A stretch of 5,927 bases of DNA from Desulfobacterales bacterium (GCA_029933295.1 JAOZOL010000014.1:15661-21587), one strand, 5' to 3'; counted from the stretch's first letter, positions 1 through 5,883 are shown. Notes: generated by a model not told the origin, from the sequence alone. Numbers and translations: made by a program.

Positions 1-14
1 TAAGGAGACATCCA
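1..14 (+). promoter_or_regulatory. trpG ribosome binding site, probably overlapping the stop codon of an upstream gene
   Basis: The window starts with TAAGGAG. GGAG at 4-7 is a strong Shine-Dalgarno sequence seven bases before the trpG ATG. The leading TAA could be the stop codon of the preceding gene, expected to be trpE because TrpG is the glutaminase partner of TrpE. The upstream gene itself is outside the window, so its identity is inference. Confidence 0.6.
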
Positions 15-596
15 ATGATTGTCATGATTGATAATTATGATTCTTTTACATACAACCTTGTACAATACCTGCGCCAGTTGGGTGAAGAAATCCGTGTGTT
101 CAGAAATAACGTATTTATCCTTGAAGACCTGGAAAAACTTGATATGTCTGGAATTGTTATATCCCCTGGTCCCGGAACCCCGAAATCCGCAGGATTATCC
201 ATTCCTGTGATCAAAAAATTTTCGGGCAAAGTGCCCATTCTCGGGGTATGCCTCGGGCATCAGTCCATTGCCGAAGCATTTGGCGGTCATATCATAGCTG
301 CCAGAAAAATCATGCATGGAAAAACATCGACTGTAACGGCGGACGGGAAAAGGCTGTTTCATAAAATCAATAAACCGTTTGTTGCCATGCGGTATCATTC
401 TTTGGCTGTTTCAGAAAATAACCTGCCGGACTGCCTTGAAATTTCCGCCCGTACCGAAGACGGGGAAATCATGGGTCTGCGTCACCGAAGTCATCTAACC
501 GAAGGAATCCAGTTTCATCCGGAATCAATTATGACGCCGGTTGGGAAACGTCTGTTAAGAAACTTCATCAATTTAAAGGAGAACGCTGATGTTTAA
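15..596 (+). CDS. trpG: Anthranilate synthase component II, glutamine amidotransferase subunit (TrpG)
   Basis: This is a class I glutamine amidotransferase. It hydrolyses glutamine and passes ammonia to TrpE, which converts chorismate to anthranilate in the cytoplasm. The 193 residues match a stand-alone TrpG/PabA domain. Visible motifs are NYDSFTYN at 7-14, the oxyanion-hole segment PGPGTP at 51-56, the nucleophile elbow GVCLGHQ with Cys79, and the catalytic pair His168 and Glu170 in QFHPES. The ATG at 15 is chosen because GGAG sits seven bases upstream and the start MIVMIDNYDS is typical; the in-frame ATG at 24 has no better site. The end overlaps trpD by eight bases. TrpG of this type can also serve 4-amino-4-deoxychorismate synthase (PabA role), but the operon context favours tryptophan. 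No key residue is missing. Confidence 0.96.
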   Translation: MIVMIDNYDSFTYNLVQYLRQLGEEIRVFRNNVFILEDLEKLDMSGIVISPGPGTPKSAGLSIPVIKKFSGKVPILGVCLGHQSIAEAFGGHIIAARKIMHGKTSTVTADGKRLFHKINKPFVAMRYHSLAVSENNLPDCLEISARTEDGEIMGLRHRSHLTEGIQFHPESIMTPVGKRLLRNFINLKENADV

Positions 597-1605
597 GGAA
601 CTTTTAAATAAAATCATTCAAAAAGAAAACTTAAACGAAAATGAAATGTCTGATATGATGATGGAAATATTTTCCGGCAATATTACCGATGCCCAGGTAG
701 GCGCTTTTATGGGCGCGCTGGCCACCAAAGGCGAAACCTTTGAAGAACTTGCCGGTGCGGCAACCGCCATGCGACGAAAAGCGGTAAGAATCGAAGCCAA
801 CGCGCCTGTCATTGTCGATACCTGCGGAACAGGCGGTGACGGCGCAAAAACTTTTAACATATCAACCACCACGGCTTTTGTGGCAGCGGGTTGTGGCGTG
901 ACGGTTGCAAAACACGGAAACCGCTCCATTTCAAGTCAATGCGGCAGTGCGGATCTGCTTGAAGCTCTGGGGATGAAAATTGATATTGATCCGGAAATTG
1001 TCGAAGAGGCCATTGCTGAAATCGGCATCGGTTTTTTGTTTGCCCCACGCTACCACAGCGCCATGCGGTTTGCCGCAAAAGCCAGAAAAGAAATCGGTCT
1101 TCGCAGTATTTTTAACATGCTGGGCCCCCTGACCAACCCGGCGGCGGCTAATTGTCAATTGCTCGGTGTTTATGCGCCTGAATTGACCGAAATGTTTGCC
1201 CAGGCTCTTCGGAGGTTGGGTGCCAGGCGGGCCTTTGTGGTTCACGGTCATGATGGCTTAGATGAAATTTCCGTGTGCGCACCGACCCGCATATCGGAAC
1301 TCAAAGATGGACGAACTTCCACCTATGACATCATGCCGGAACAATTTTTTGGAGAATCTGCAGATCCGGAAGAACTTGCCGGCGGAAATCCAAAGAAAAA
1401 CGCAGAAATCACGAACCGAATCTTGACCGGTGAAAAAGGTCCCAAACGCAATGTCGTTTTGATAAACACGTCTGCTGCGTTAATGGCTGCCGGGGCTGCA
1501 AAAGATTTTGCCGACGGGTTAAATTCAGCGGAAAAATCAATTGACAGCGGTGATGCGTTAAATAAGCTTAAAGAACTGATATTGTTTACTCAGGAGAACG
1601 GGTAA
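589..1605 (+). CDS. trpD: Anthranilate phosphoribosyltransferase (TrpD)
   Basis: TrpD joins anthranilate to 5-phosphoribosyl-1-pyrophosphate, giving phosphoribosylanthranilate and pyrophosphate. It is 338 residues, the usual length, and is not fused to TrpG as it is in E. coli. The small helical N-terminal domain occupies about residues 1-70. The PRPP-binding glycine loop is CGTGGDG at 79-85, followed by NIST at 90-93. KHGNRS is at 108-113, CGSAD at 118-122 and the anthranilate-side segment RSIFNMLGPLTNP at 172-184. HGHDGLDE at 219-226 carries acidic metal-binding residues. The ATG overlaps the trpG stop by eight bases, and AAAGGAG at 575-581 lies inside the trpG end, so translation is probably coupled. 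The stop codon shares one base with the trpC start (TAATG). All expected motifs are intact. Confidence 0.97.
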   Translation: MFKELLNKIIQKENLNENEMSDMMMEIFSGNITDAQVGAFMGALATKGETFEELAGAATAMRRKAVRIEANAPVIVDTCGTGGDGAKTFNISTTTAFVAAGCGVTVAKHGNRSISSQCGSADLLEALGMKIDIDPEIVEEAIAEIGIGFLFAPRYHSAMRFAAKARKEIGLRSIFNMLGPLTNPAAANCQLLGVYAPELTEMFAQALRRLGARRAFVVHGHDGLDEISVCAPTRISELKDGRTSTYDIMPEQFFGESADPEELAGGNPKKNAEITNRILTGEKGPKRNVVLINTSAALMAAGAAKDFADGLNSAEKSIDSGDALNKLKELILFTQENG

Positions 1606-2408
1606 TGGGTAATGATTTTTTAAGTCAGATCATTGAATACAAACAACACCTGATCATAAATCAAAGGCACTATCGATCGGAAAGCAGCCTGCGCAATGAT
1701 GCGGAAAAATGTCTTGAACACAGACCGTTTATCAAACCAATGGAAAATCCCGAAACAGATACAATACATATTATCGCTGAAATCAAGCGCGCCTCACCTT
1801 CTAAAGGCCTGATTCAACCGGACCTGATTGCTGCAGATTATGCTGCGGCATATGAGCGGGGGGGCGCATCCGCAATTTCCGTACTCACTGAAGACCACTG
1901 GTTTAAAGGAAATAACGATGACCTGGCAGACGCCAGAAAGTCTTCAACACTGCCTGTCTTGCGAAAAGACTTTACCATATCCACCTACCAGATTTATGAA
2001 TCAGCAGTCATAGGTGCAGATGCCATTTTGCTGATTGTTCGCATTCTTTCAAAAAATCAGTTAAAGGACTATCTGGATCTTTGTGCGGAGTTAAACCTCG
2101 ATGCTTTAGTTGAAATTCATACGCAAGATGATATTAAAAAAATGAAAAACACCGGCGCCCGCCTGATCGGCATCAACAACCGGAACCTGAAATCATTTGA
2201 TACGGATATTGACACGGCGATCGAAACAGCAAGCAAACTTCAACCTCATCAGATACCGGTTGCGGCAAGCGGAATTGCTACAAAAGACGATATTGAAAGA
2301 ACTCGGACAGCCGGTATAAATCATTTTTTAATCGGGGAAAGTATTGTACGATCAATTGATCCGGCAGAATTTATTCAATCACTCAAAAAAAAGGAACCCC
2401 CCTTATAA
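1605..2408 (+). CDS. trpC: Indole-3-glycerol phosphate synthase (TrpC)
   Basis: TrpC closes the indole ring, converting carboxyphenylamino-deoxyribulose phosphate to indole-3-glycerol phosphate with loss of CO2 and water. It is a 267-residue single-domain (beta/alpha)8 barrel. Visible motifs are IIAEIKRASPSKG at 57-69 (Glu59, Lys61), SVLTE at 92-96, LRKDF at 119-123 with the catalytic Lys121, VEIHT at 169-173 with the catalytic Glu170, GINNRNL at 189-195, and the phosphate-binding IGES at 243-246. One position is odd: the usual SESGI segment reads AASGI at 220-224, so the conserved Glu is Ala221. Start: TAATG overlaps the trpD stop by one base, with AGGAG at 1592-1596. The 3' end carries runs of eight A and six C. 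The gene is separate from trpF, unlike the E. coli trpCF fusion. Identity is secure; the effect of the Glu loss is unknown. Confidence 0.95.
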   Translation: MGNDFLSQIIEYKQHLIINQRHYRSESSLRNDAEKCLEHRPFIKPMENPETDTIHIIAEIKRASPSKGLIQPDLIAADYAAAYERGGASAISVLTEDHWFKGNNDDLADARKSSTLPVLRKDFTISTYQIYESAVIGADAILLIVRILSKNQLKDYLDLCAELNLDALVEIHTQDDIKKMKNTGARLIGINNRNLKSFDTDIDTAIETASKLQPHQIPVAASGIATKDDIERTRTAGINHFLIGESIVRSIDPAEFIQSLKKKEPPL

Positions 2409-2410
2409 TG
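2384..2410 (+). other. Possible -1 ribosomal slippage site linking trpC to trpF
   Basis: Eight A residues at 2385-2392 followed by G form the heptamer A AAA AAG at 2387-2393, in the trpC reading frame. This is the same heptamer known from E. coli dnaX. After a -1 slip the codons read GGA ACC CCC CTT ATA ATG and enter the trpF frame with no stop, giving a TrpC-KGTPLI-TrpF fusion. No clear upstream stimulating Shine-Dalgarno sequence is seen, and the nearest strong downstream hairpin is 41 bases away. The tract could simply be a lysine-rich tail in a gene set that uses AAA freely. Confidence 0.25.
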
Positions 2411-3082
2411 GAAACCGATTTACAACTTGAATTTCCGCAAATAAAAATTTGCGGCCTGACCAGTAGAGATGAGGCAATAAAATGCGTATCTGCCGGCGCA
2501 GATGCCATTGGTCTTGTTTTTTTCAAACAAAGTCCGCGATATATAAAACCTGAAAAAGCTAAAATAATTTGTGCATCTCTTCCGGAAAGTATCACGACTG
2601 TGGGCGTCTTTGTTAACGAGCCTTTTAATTCCATAATGGATATTGTGACAACAAGCAATCTGGGTGCAGTTCAACTCCATGGAAATGAACCGCCTAAATT
2701 TGTAAGGGACCTGACAGAACAGGGCCTGATCGTTATCAAATGCTTATATATGGAAAGCCATCCGGCCATTACACAGGTTTCCACATATGATGCCTCTGCG
2801 TATCTTGTTGAATGCGCAAAAGGCATTCTTCCGGGTGGCAACGCCATGTCCTGGAAATGGCGGGATGCCCGGGACTTTGGAGAGAAGCATCCTTTAATTT
2901 TAGCCGGTGGCCTCACGCCTGATAATATTCGCACAGCCATTGCGGATAGTTGCCCGGATGCGGTTGATATCAGTTCAGGCGTTGAATCCGCACCAGGGAA
3001 AAAAGATATTTATAAGGTTAAAAAATTTATAAATGCTGTACACGGGTGCAGACCTGACAGAAAATTAAGGAGAATTTTTTAG
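2408..3082 (+). CDS. trpF: Phosphoribosylanthranilate isomerase (TrpF), divergent active site
   Basis: TrpF carries out the Amadori rearrangement of phosphoribosylanthranilate to carboxyphenylamino-deoxyribulose phosphate, the substrate of TrpC. It is a (beta/alpha)8 barrel of 224 residues, slightly long at both ends. KICGLT at 13-18 holds the catalytic Cys15. GVFVN is at 66-70, VQLHG at 88-92, the phosphate-binding AGGLTPDNI at 166-174, and VDISSGVES at 186-194 followed by PGKKD. The segment that is usually LLD...GGTG..FDW reads LVEC, PGGNA, WKW at about 133-151, so the catalytic Asp position is Glu135. Start: ATG shares a base with the trpC stop (TAATG). The best Shine-Dalgarno sequence, AAGGA at 2391-2395, is 12 bases away, so initiation probably relies on coupling. 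The basic tail RKLRRIF encodes the trpB ribosome binding site. Confidence 0.93.
   Translation: METDLQLEFPQIKICGLTSRDEAIKCVSAGADAIGLVFFKQSPRYIKPEKAKIICASLPESITTVGVFVNEPFNSIMDIVTTSNLGAVQLHGNEPPKFVRDLTEQGLIVIKCLYMESHPAITQVSTYDASAYLVECAKGILPGGNAMSWKWRDARDFGEKHPLILAGGLTPDNIRTAIADSCPDAVDISSGVESAPGKKDIYKVKKFINAVHGCRPDRKLRRIF
2435..2454 (+). repeat. Perfect 8-bp inverted repeat (hairpin) inside the start of trpF
   Basis: CCGCAAAT at 2435-2442 and ATTTGCGG at 2447-2454 are exact reverse complements separated by AAAA. In RNA this is an 8-bp stem with a four-base loop, 25 bases after the trpF ATG, spanning the codons of the catalytic Cys15 motif. No T-run follows, so it is not a terminator. It could slow early trpF elongation, or be chance in a conserved coding stretch. 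Confidence 0.4.
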
Positions 3083-4285
3083 ATGAATCCAGTCAATAGT
3101 TACCAGTCCGATATGTATCCGGATGCTAACGGACACTTCGGTCCTTATGGCGGCCGTTATGTTGCCGAAACCCTGATGCCGGCTTTAATTGAATTAGAAA
3201 AAGCATACACAGCCCATGTTCCGGAGCCGCAATTTCAAAAAGAGTTCAAGCTTCTGCTTAAGAATTATACCGGCCGGCCGACACCGATTTTTTTTGCACA
3301 AAGACTGACAACCGCTCTTGGCGGCGCATCCATTTATCTCAAACGGGAGGATCTTACACATACCGGGGCTCATAAAATCAATAATACCGTCGGCCAGACC
3401 CTTTTAGCTAAATGGATGGGTAAAAAAAAAATTATCGCTGAAACCGGTGCCGGGCAACATGGGGTTGCCACTGCAACCACTGCCGCATTGTTCGGCATGG
3501 CATGTAAAATATTCATGGGAGTGGAAGATATTGTCCGCCAGGCACCCAATGTCAAGCGGATGGAACTACTGGGCGCTGAAGTGGTTCCGGTTGAATCAGG
3601 AACCGGGACACTTAAAGACGCCATGAACGAAGCACTCCGATACTGGGTCAGTGCTGTTCGGGACACCTTTTATGTCATAGGGTCTGTTGCCGGTCCTCAC
3701 CCCTACCCTGTCATGGTTCGTGAATTTCAGAAAATCATTGGTAAAGAAGCACGCGTCCAGATTATGGAGGCCTCCGGTCGCCTGCCCGATCTGCTCGTAG
3801 CCTGTGTGGGCGGCGGAAGTAACGCCATGGGTCTCTTTCATGCCTTTATGAATGACCCCATCGATATGCTGGGAGTTGAAGCTGCAGGCGAAGGAATCAC
3901 CACAGGCAAACATGCGGCAACCCTGTGTGCCGGTTCAGTGGGGGTGCTCCATGGTTCAAAATCATACGTTCTTCAGGATGAATACGGTCAAATCAATGAG
4001 GCTCATTCCATTTCCGCAGGGCTTGATTATCCCGGCGTTGGCCCTGAGCATTCTTTGCTCAAAGATTTTAAACGGATTCAATATGTGGCCATTGATGACT
4101 ACCAAACTTTAGACGCCTTTTCATCCCTGTGCCGCCTGGAAGGAATCATACCGGCTCTGGAAAGTGCCCATGCTGTTGCGGCTGCAATGATTGAAGCGAA
4201 AAAAAGGCCAAAGGATGATATTATACTGGTCAACCTGTCGGGCCGGGGGGACAAGGATCTTGGAATCGTTGGTCCATTATTATAA
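3083..4285 (+). CDS. trpB: Tryptophan synthase beta subunit (TrpB)
   Basis: TrpB is the pyridoxal-phosphate subunit that condenses indole, tunnelled from TrpA, with serine to make tryptophan in an alpha2beta2 complex. At 400 residues it fits the TrpB1 type. Visible are FGPYGGRYVAETLMPAL at 19-35, the PLP lysine Lys98 in THTGAHKINN, Glu120 in AETGAGQHGVA (counterpart of Salmonella Glu109), the phosphate loop GGGSNAMG at 243-250, and SGRGDKD at 386-392, whose serine contacts the PLP ring nitrogen. Start: ATG follows directly after the trpF TAG, with AAGGAG at 3067-3072 ten bases upstream. A run of ten A at 3422-3431 encodes Lys-Lys-Lys followed by the first base of the Ile codon. The stop codon again forms TAATG, but here it opens only a five-codon frame, not trpA. 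No residue defects are seen. Confidence 0.98.
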   Translation: MNPVNSYQSDMYPDANGHFGPYGGRYVAETLMPALIELEKAYTAHVPEPQFQKEFKLLLKNYTGRPTPIFFAQRLTTALGGASIYLKREDLTHTGAHKINNTVGQTLLAKWMGKKKIIAETGAGQHGVATATTAALFGMACKIFMGVEDIVRQAPNVKRMELLGAEVVPVESGTGTLKDAMNEALRYWVSAVRDTFYVIGSVAGPHPYPVMVREFQKIIGKEARVQIMEASGRLPDLLVACVGGGSNAMGLFHAFMNDPIDMLGVEAAGEGITTGKHAATLCAGSVGVLHGSKSYVLQDEYGQINEAHSISAGLDYPGVGPEHSLLKDFKRIQYVAIDDYQTLDAFSSLCRLEGIIPALESAHAVAAAMIEAKKRPKDDIILVNLSGRGDKDLGIVGPLL

Positions 4286-4302
4286 TGGCCTTTTTCGGAT
4301 AA
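4285..4302 (+). other. Five-codon micro-ORF (MAFFG) overlapping the trpB stop
   Basis: ATG GCC TTT TTC GGA TAA begins on the last base of the trpB stop codon, the same TAATG geometry as the functional trpD/trpC and trpC/trpF junctions. No Shine-Dalgarno sequence of its own is evident, but coupled re-initiation is possible. It may be a relic of direct trpB-trpA coupling or chance. Confidence 0.2.
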
Positions 4303-4323
4303 ACCTGAAAAGCTACCTCAGAA

Positions 4324-4358
4324 GTTAACCCTTAGAAACTAATGTTAACGAAGGAGTT
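4324..4358 (+). promoter_or_regulatory. Two competing hairpins over the trpA ribosome binding site
   Basis: The trpB-trpA spacer is 79 bases, far longer than the other junctions among these trp genes. GTTAAC at 4324-4329 pairs with GTTAAC at 4344-4349, with an inner TAG/CTA pair (4333-4335 and 4339-4341) around an AAA loop. This leaves AAGGAG at 4351-4356 free. Alternatively AACCCTT at 4327-4333 pairs with AAGG(A)GTT at 4351-4358, seven pairs with one bulged A, burying the Shine-Dalgarno sequence. The two use the same 5' bases and exclude each other. Whether either regulates trpA translation is inference from base pairing alone. Confidence 0.3.
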
Positions 4359-4364
4359 TTTAAT

Positions 4365-5159
4365 ATGAACCGGATAAATGATGCTTTTACACAGTTAAAA
4401 CAAACCAAAGAAACAGCGTTAGTCGGTTTTGTAACAGCCGGTGATCCGGATATTAATACATCGCTTAAAATCATCACCGCCATGTGCGAAAACGGAATCG
4501 ATATCCTGGAGTTAGGCGTCCCCTTCTCAGACCCCACCGCTGACGGACCGGTTATTCAACGATCATCTGCAAGGGCCCTTCAACATAACGTATCATTAAA
4601 AACCGTACTGGAAATGATCCGTGAAATTCGTACAACCACGTCCATTCCCATTATCATATTTTCCTATTACAACCCGATTCTTGCCTATGGCATCGATGCT
4701 TTTTATCCGGATGCAGTTGATGCAGGTGCAGACGGCGTCCTGGTGGTTGATCTTCCCATGGAAGAAGCCGGTGAATTGACATCCCAGTGGCCTGAGAACG
4801 AATTCTCGTTGATCAACCTGGTGGCACCCACCACCCCCAAAGACCGGATGGACAAAATCGTAAAATCTGCTTCAGGATTTTTATATCTCGTATCCAAAAC
4901 CGGAGTTACCGGCAGTGACGGGTTGGACACAACGGAAGTGAAAACTCAGATGGACATTCTGAGATCCGTAACCGATCTTCCCGTTTGTGTGGGGTTCGGC
5001 ATCTCAACCGTAGAAGATGTCGCCGCTGTAGCGTCCCTTGCAGACGGTGTGGTGATCGGCAGCGCATTTGAACGGTTGATTGAAAAAAATATCGACAGCC
5101 CTGACCTGGTGCAGATGGTGGGGTTGGTTACGGCTGAATATAAACATGCAACTAAATAA
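4365..5159 (+). CDS. trpA: Tryptophan synthase alpha subunit (TrpA)
   Basis: TrpA cleaves indole-3-glycerol phosphate to indole and glyceraldehyde 3-phosphate, and indole passes through the tunnel to TrpB. It is a 264-residue (beta/alpha)8 barrel of usual length. LELGVPFSDPTADGP at 48-62 contains both catalytic acids, Glu49 and Asp60, at the same numbers as in E. coli. Also present are YYNP at 101-104, GVLVVDLPMEE at 124-134, the loop LVSKTGVTG at 175-183, VGFGIST at 209-215, and the phosphate-binding GSAF at 232-235. The ATG at 4365 has AAGGAG at 4351-4356 eight bases upstream. Unlike its upstream neighbours it is not overlapped with trpB but follows a 79-base spacer. The next gene starts 21 bases after its stop, so the two are likely cotranscribed. 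Confidence 0.97.
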   Translation: MNRINDAFTQLKQTKETALVGFVTAGDPDINTSLKIITAMCENGIDILELGVPFSDPTADGPVIQRSSARALQHNVSLKTVLEMIREIRTTTSIPIIIFSYYNPILAYGIDAFYPDAVDAGADGVLVVDLPMEEAGELTSQWPENEFSLINLVAPTTPKDRMDKIVKSASGFLYLVSKTGVTGSDGLDTTEVKTQMDILRSVTDLPVCVGFGISTVEDVAAVASLADGVVIGSAFERLIEKNIDSPDLVQMVGLVTAEYKHATK

Positions 5160-5165
5160 ATATTT

Positions 5166-5183
5166 AGAGGAGATGCAAAAATG
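5166..5183 (+). promoter_or_regulatory. Strong ribosome binding site fixing the start of the MjaI-like gene
   Basis: GAGGAG at 5167-5172 lies eight bases before the ATG at 5181. The next in-frame ATG, codon 41 at 5301, is preceded by an A-run and T residues with no Shine-Dalgarno sequence, and the in-frame TTG at codon 14 has none either. This supports translation from the first ATG, and so inclusion of the signal peptide. Confidence 0.85.
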
Positions 5184-5255
5184 AAAACAAACCGTTTCCT
5201 GATCTTTTCCAGTCTTGTATTGTCAGTCGTTCTGCTGGGCGGCATCGCCATTGCC
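5181..5255 (+). other. Sec signal peptide coding segment
   Basis: Codons 1-25 encode MKTNR followed by a 20-residue uncharged, mostly hydrophobic stretch ending GGIAIA, then Lys-Glu. Ala23 and Ala25 fit the signal peptidase I -3/-1 rule, predicting cleavage after residue 25. The mature protein would be 196 residues, essentially the bare endonuclease domain. An uncleaved membrane anchor is the alternative. Confidence 0.8.
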
Positions 5256-5846
5256 AAAGAACAAACCAAGCCATCATTTACCCTTTCCACAAAAAAAATT
5301 ATGACGGATGTTGCCGGAAAGGCGGAAACTTACCCCACATACACCACCCAGTTAATTAATCTGGCGAACCAGAATTCCCAGGCCACGCGGCCGAAAAAAG
5401 TGGGACAAATGTCGGACTTGATTCAGGAGTTTCCAGGAAAATCCTATGATGAATGGGTAAAATGGTATGTAAACAAATATCCGAAAGCCATTGATCAGGC
5501 CACGGACGACACCTATGCCATGATTCAAAAAATGCGCAATGCCATGGCAGATATAGACAGGGATATGGTCCGGACATGGATACGGGAGCTTATTTTAACC
5601 AAAACATTCGCCGGCCTTCGTTTTCAGGAAAGTATCTTAAAAGAAATCGCTCAAAAGGAAAAAACCACCTATCGGCTTGCGATTCCCGATGAAGAGGCAA
5701 AAGGGATTGACGGATACATCGGCACAAAACCGGTGTCCATTAAACCAACATCGTACAAAGCAAAACCGTTTTTGTCTGAAGACATCCAGGTTGAAATTAT
5801 TTATTACGAAAAGGTCAGAGGGGGAATCAGGGTATTTTATAATTAA
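5181..5846 (+). CDS. MjaI-family type II restriction endonuclease-like protein with an N-terminal export signal
   Basis: From about residue 33 on, the 221-residue protein looks like the MjaI restriction endonuclease family, whose namesake from Methanocaldococcus jannaschii cuts CTAG. Supporting motifs, recognised from memory, are YTTQLINLANQN with QATRP at 54-71, VGQMSDLIQEFPGKSYDEWV at 74-93, TFAGLRFQESIL at 142-153, TYRLA at 163-167, GIDGYIG at 175-181, PVSIKPTSYK at 184-193 and a C-terminal VEIIYYEK. A PD-(D/E)xK-type centre would be Glu150, Asp177 and Lys188, with Ser186 at the usual acid position. Residues 1-25 are a Sec signal peptide: basic start, hydrophobic F6-A25 and an AIA cleavage site before Lys26. 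No cysteine is present, so it is not a lipoprotein. The gene follows trpA by 21 bases. No methyltransferase is visible. Family assignment is fairly firm; activity, specificity and location are inferred. Confidence 0.82.
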   Translation: MKTNRFLIFSSLVLSVVLLGGIAIAKEQTKPSFTLSTKKIMTDVAGKAETYPTYTTQLINLANQNSQATRPKKVGQMSDLIQEFPGKSYDEWVKWYVNKYPKAIDQATDDTYAMIQKMRNAMADIDRDMVRTWIRELILTKTFAGLRFQESILKEIAQKEKTTYRLAIPDEEAKGIDGYIGTKPVSIKPTSYKAKPFLSEDIQVEIIYYEKVRGGIRVFYN

Positions 5847-5883
5847 AAAACCCGGATCAATAGAACCTGATTTTTATTTTTTT
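5825..5883 (+). terminator. Possible Rho-independent terminator after the operon
   Basis: AATCAGG at 5825-5831 can pair with CCTGATT at 5866-5872, followed by a T-rich tail (T5-A-T7, 5871-5883). A nested stem GGGT(a)TTTT at 5830-5838 pairs with AAAA(a)ACCC at 5845-5853 around a six-base loop. The upstream arm lies inside the last codons of the MjaI-like gene. The structure is imperfect, so this is a moderate to weak call. If real, it makes the endonuclease-like gene the last of the operon. Confidence 0.38.

Noticed and set aside
1..14. trp leader peptide or attenuator at the window start
   Set aside because: Only 14 bases precede trpG. Any attenuator would lie before trpE, outside the window.
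618..929. Minus-strand open frames opposite trpD, and similar ones opposite the other genes
   Set aside because: They lie wholly inside strongly conserved trp genes, have no credible ribosome binding site or recognisable motif, and follow from the codon pattern of the real strand.
3422..3431. Ten-A run in trpB as a programmed slippage site
   Set aside because: It encodes Lys-Lys-Lys-Ile in a region that aligns well with TrpB, and there is no adjoining gene frame that a slip would serve. It may be a mutation or sequencing-error hotspot, nothing more can be said.
3852..4112. Plus-strand 86-codon open frame inside trpB
   Set aside because: It is an alternative frame of a fully conserved TrpB region and has no family-like features.
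5301..5846. Alternative start of the MjaI-like gene at codon 41, which would remove the signal peptide
   Set aside because: No Shine-Dalgarno sequence precedes it, while the first ATG has an excellent one. Family-like sequence also seems to begin before Met41, around residue 33.
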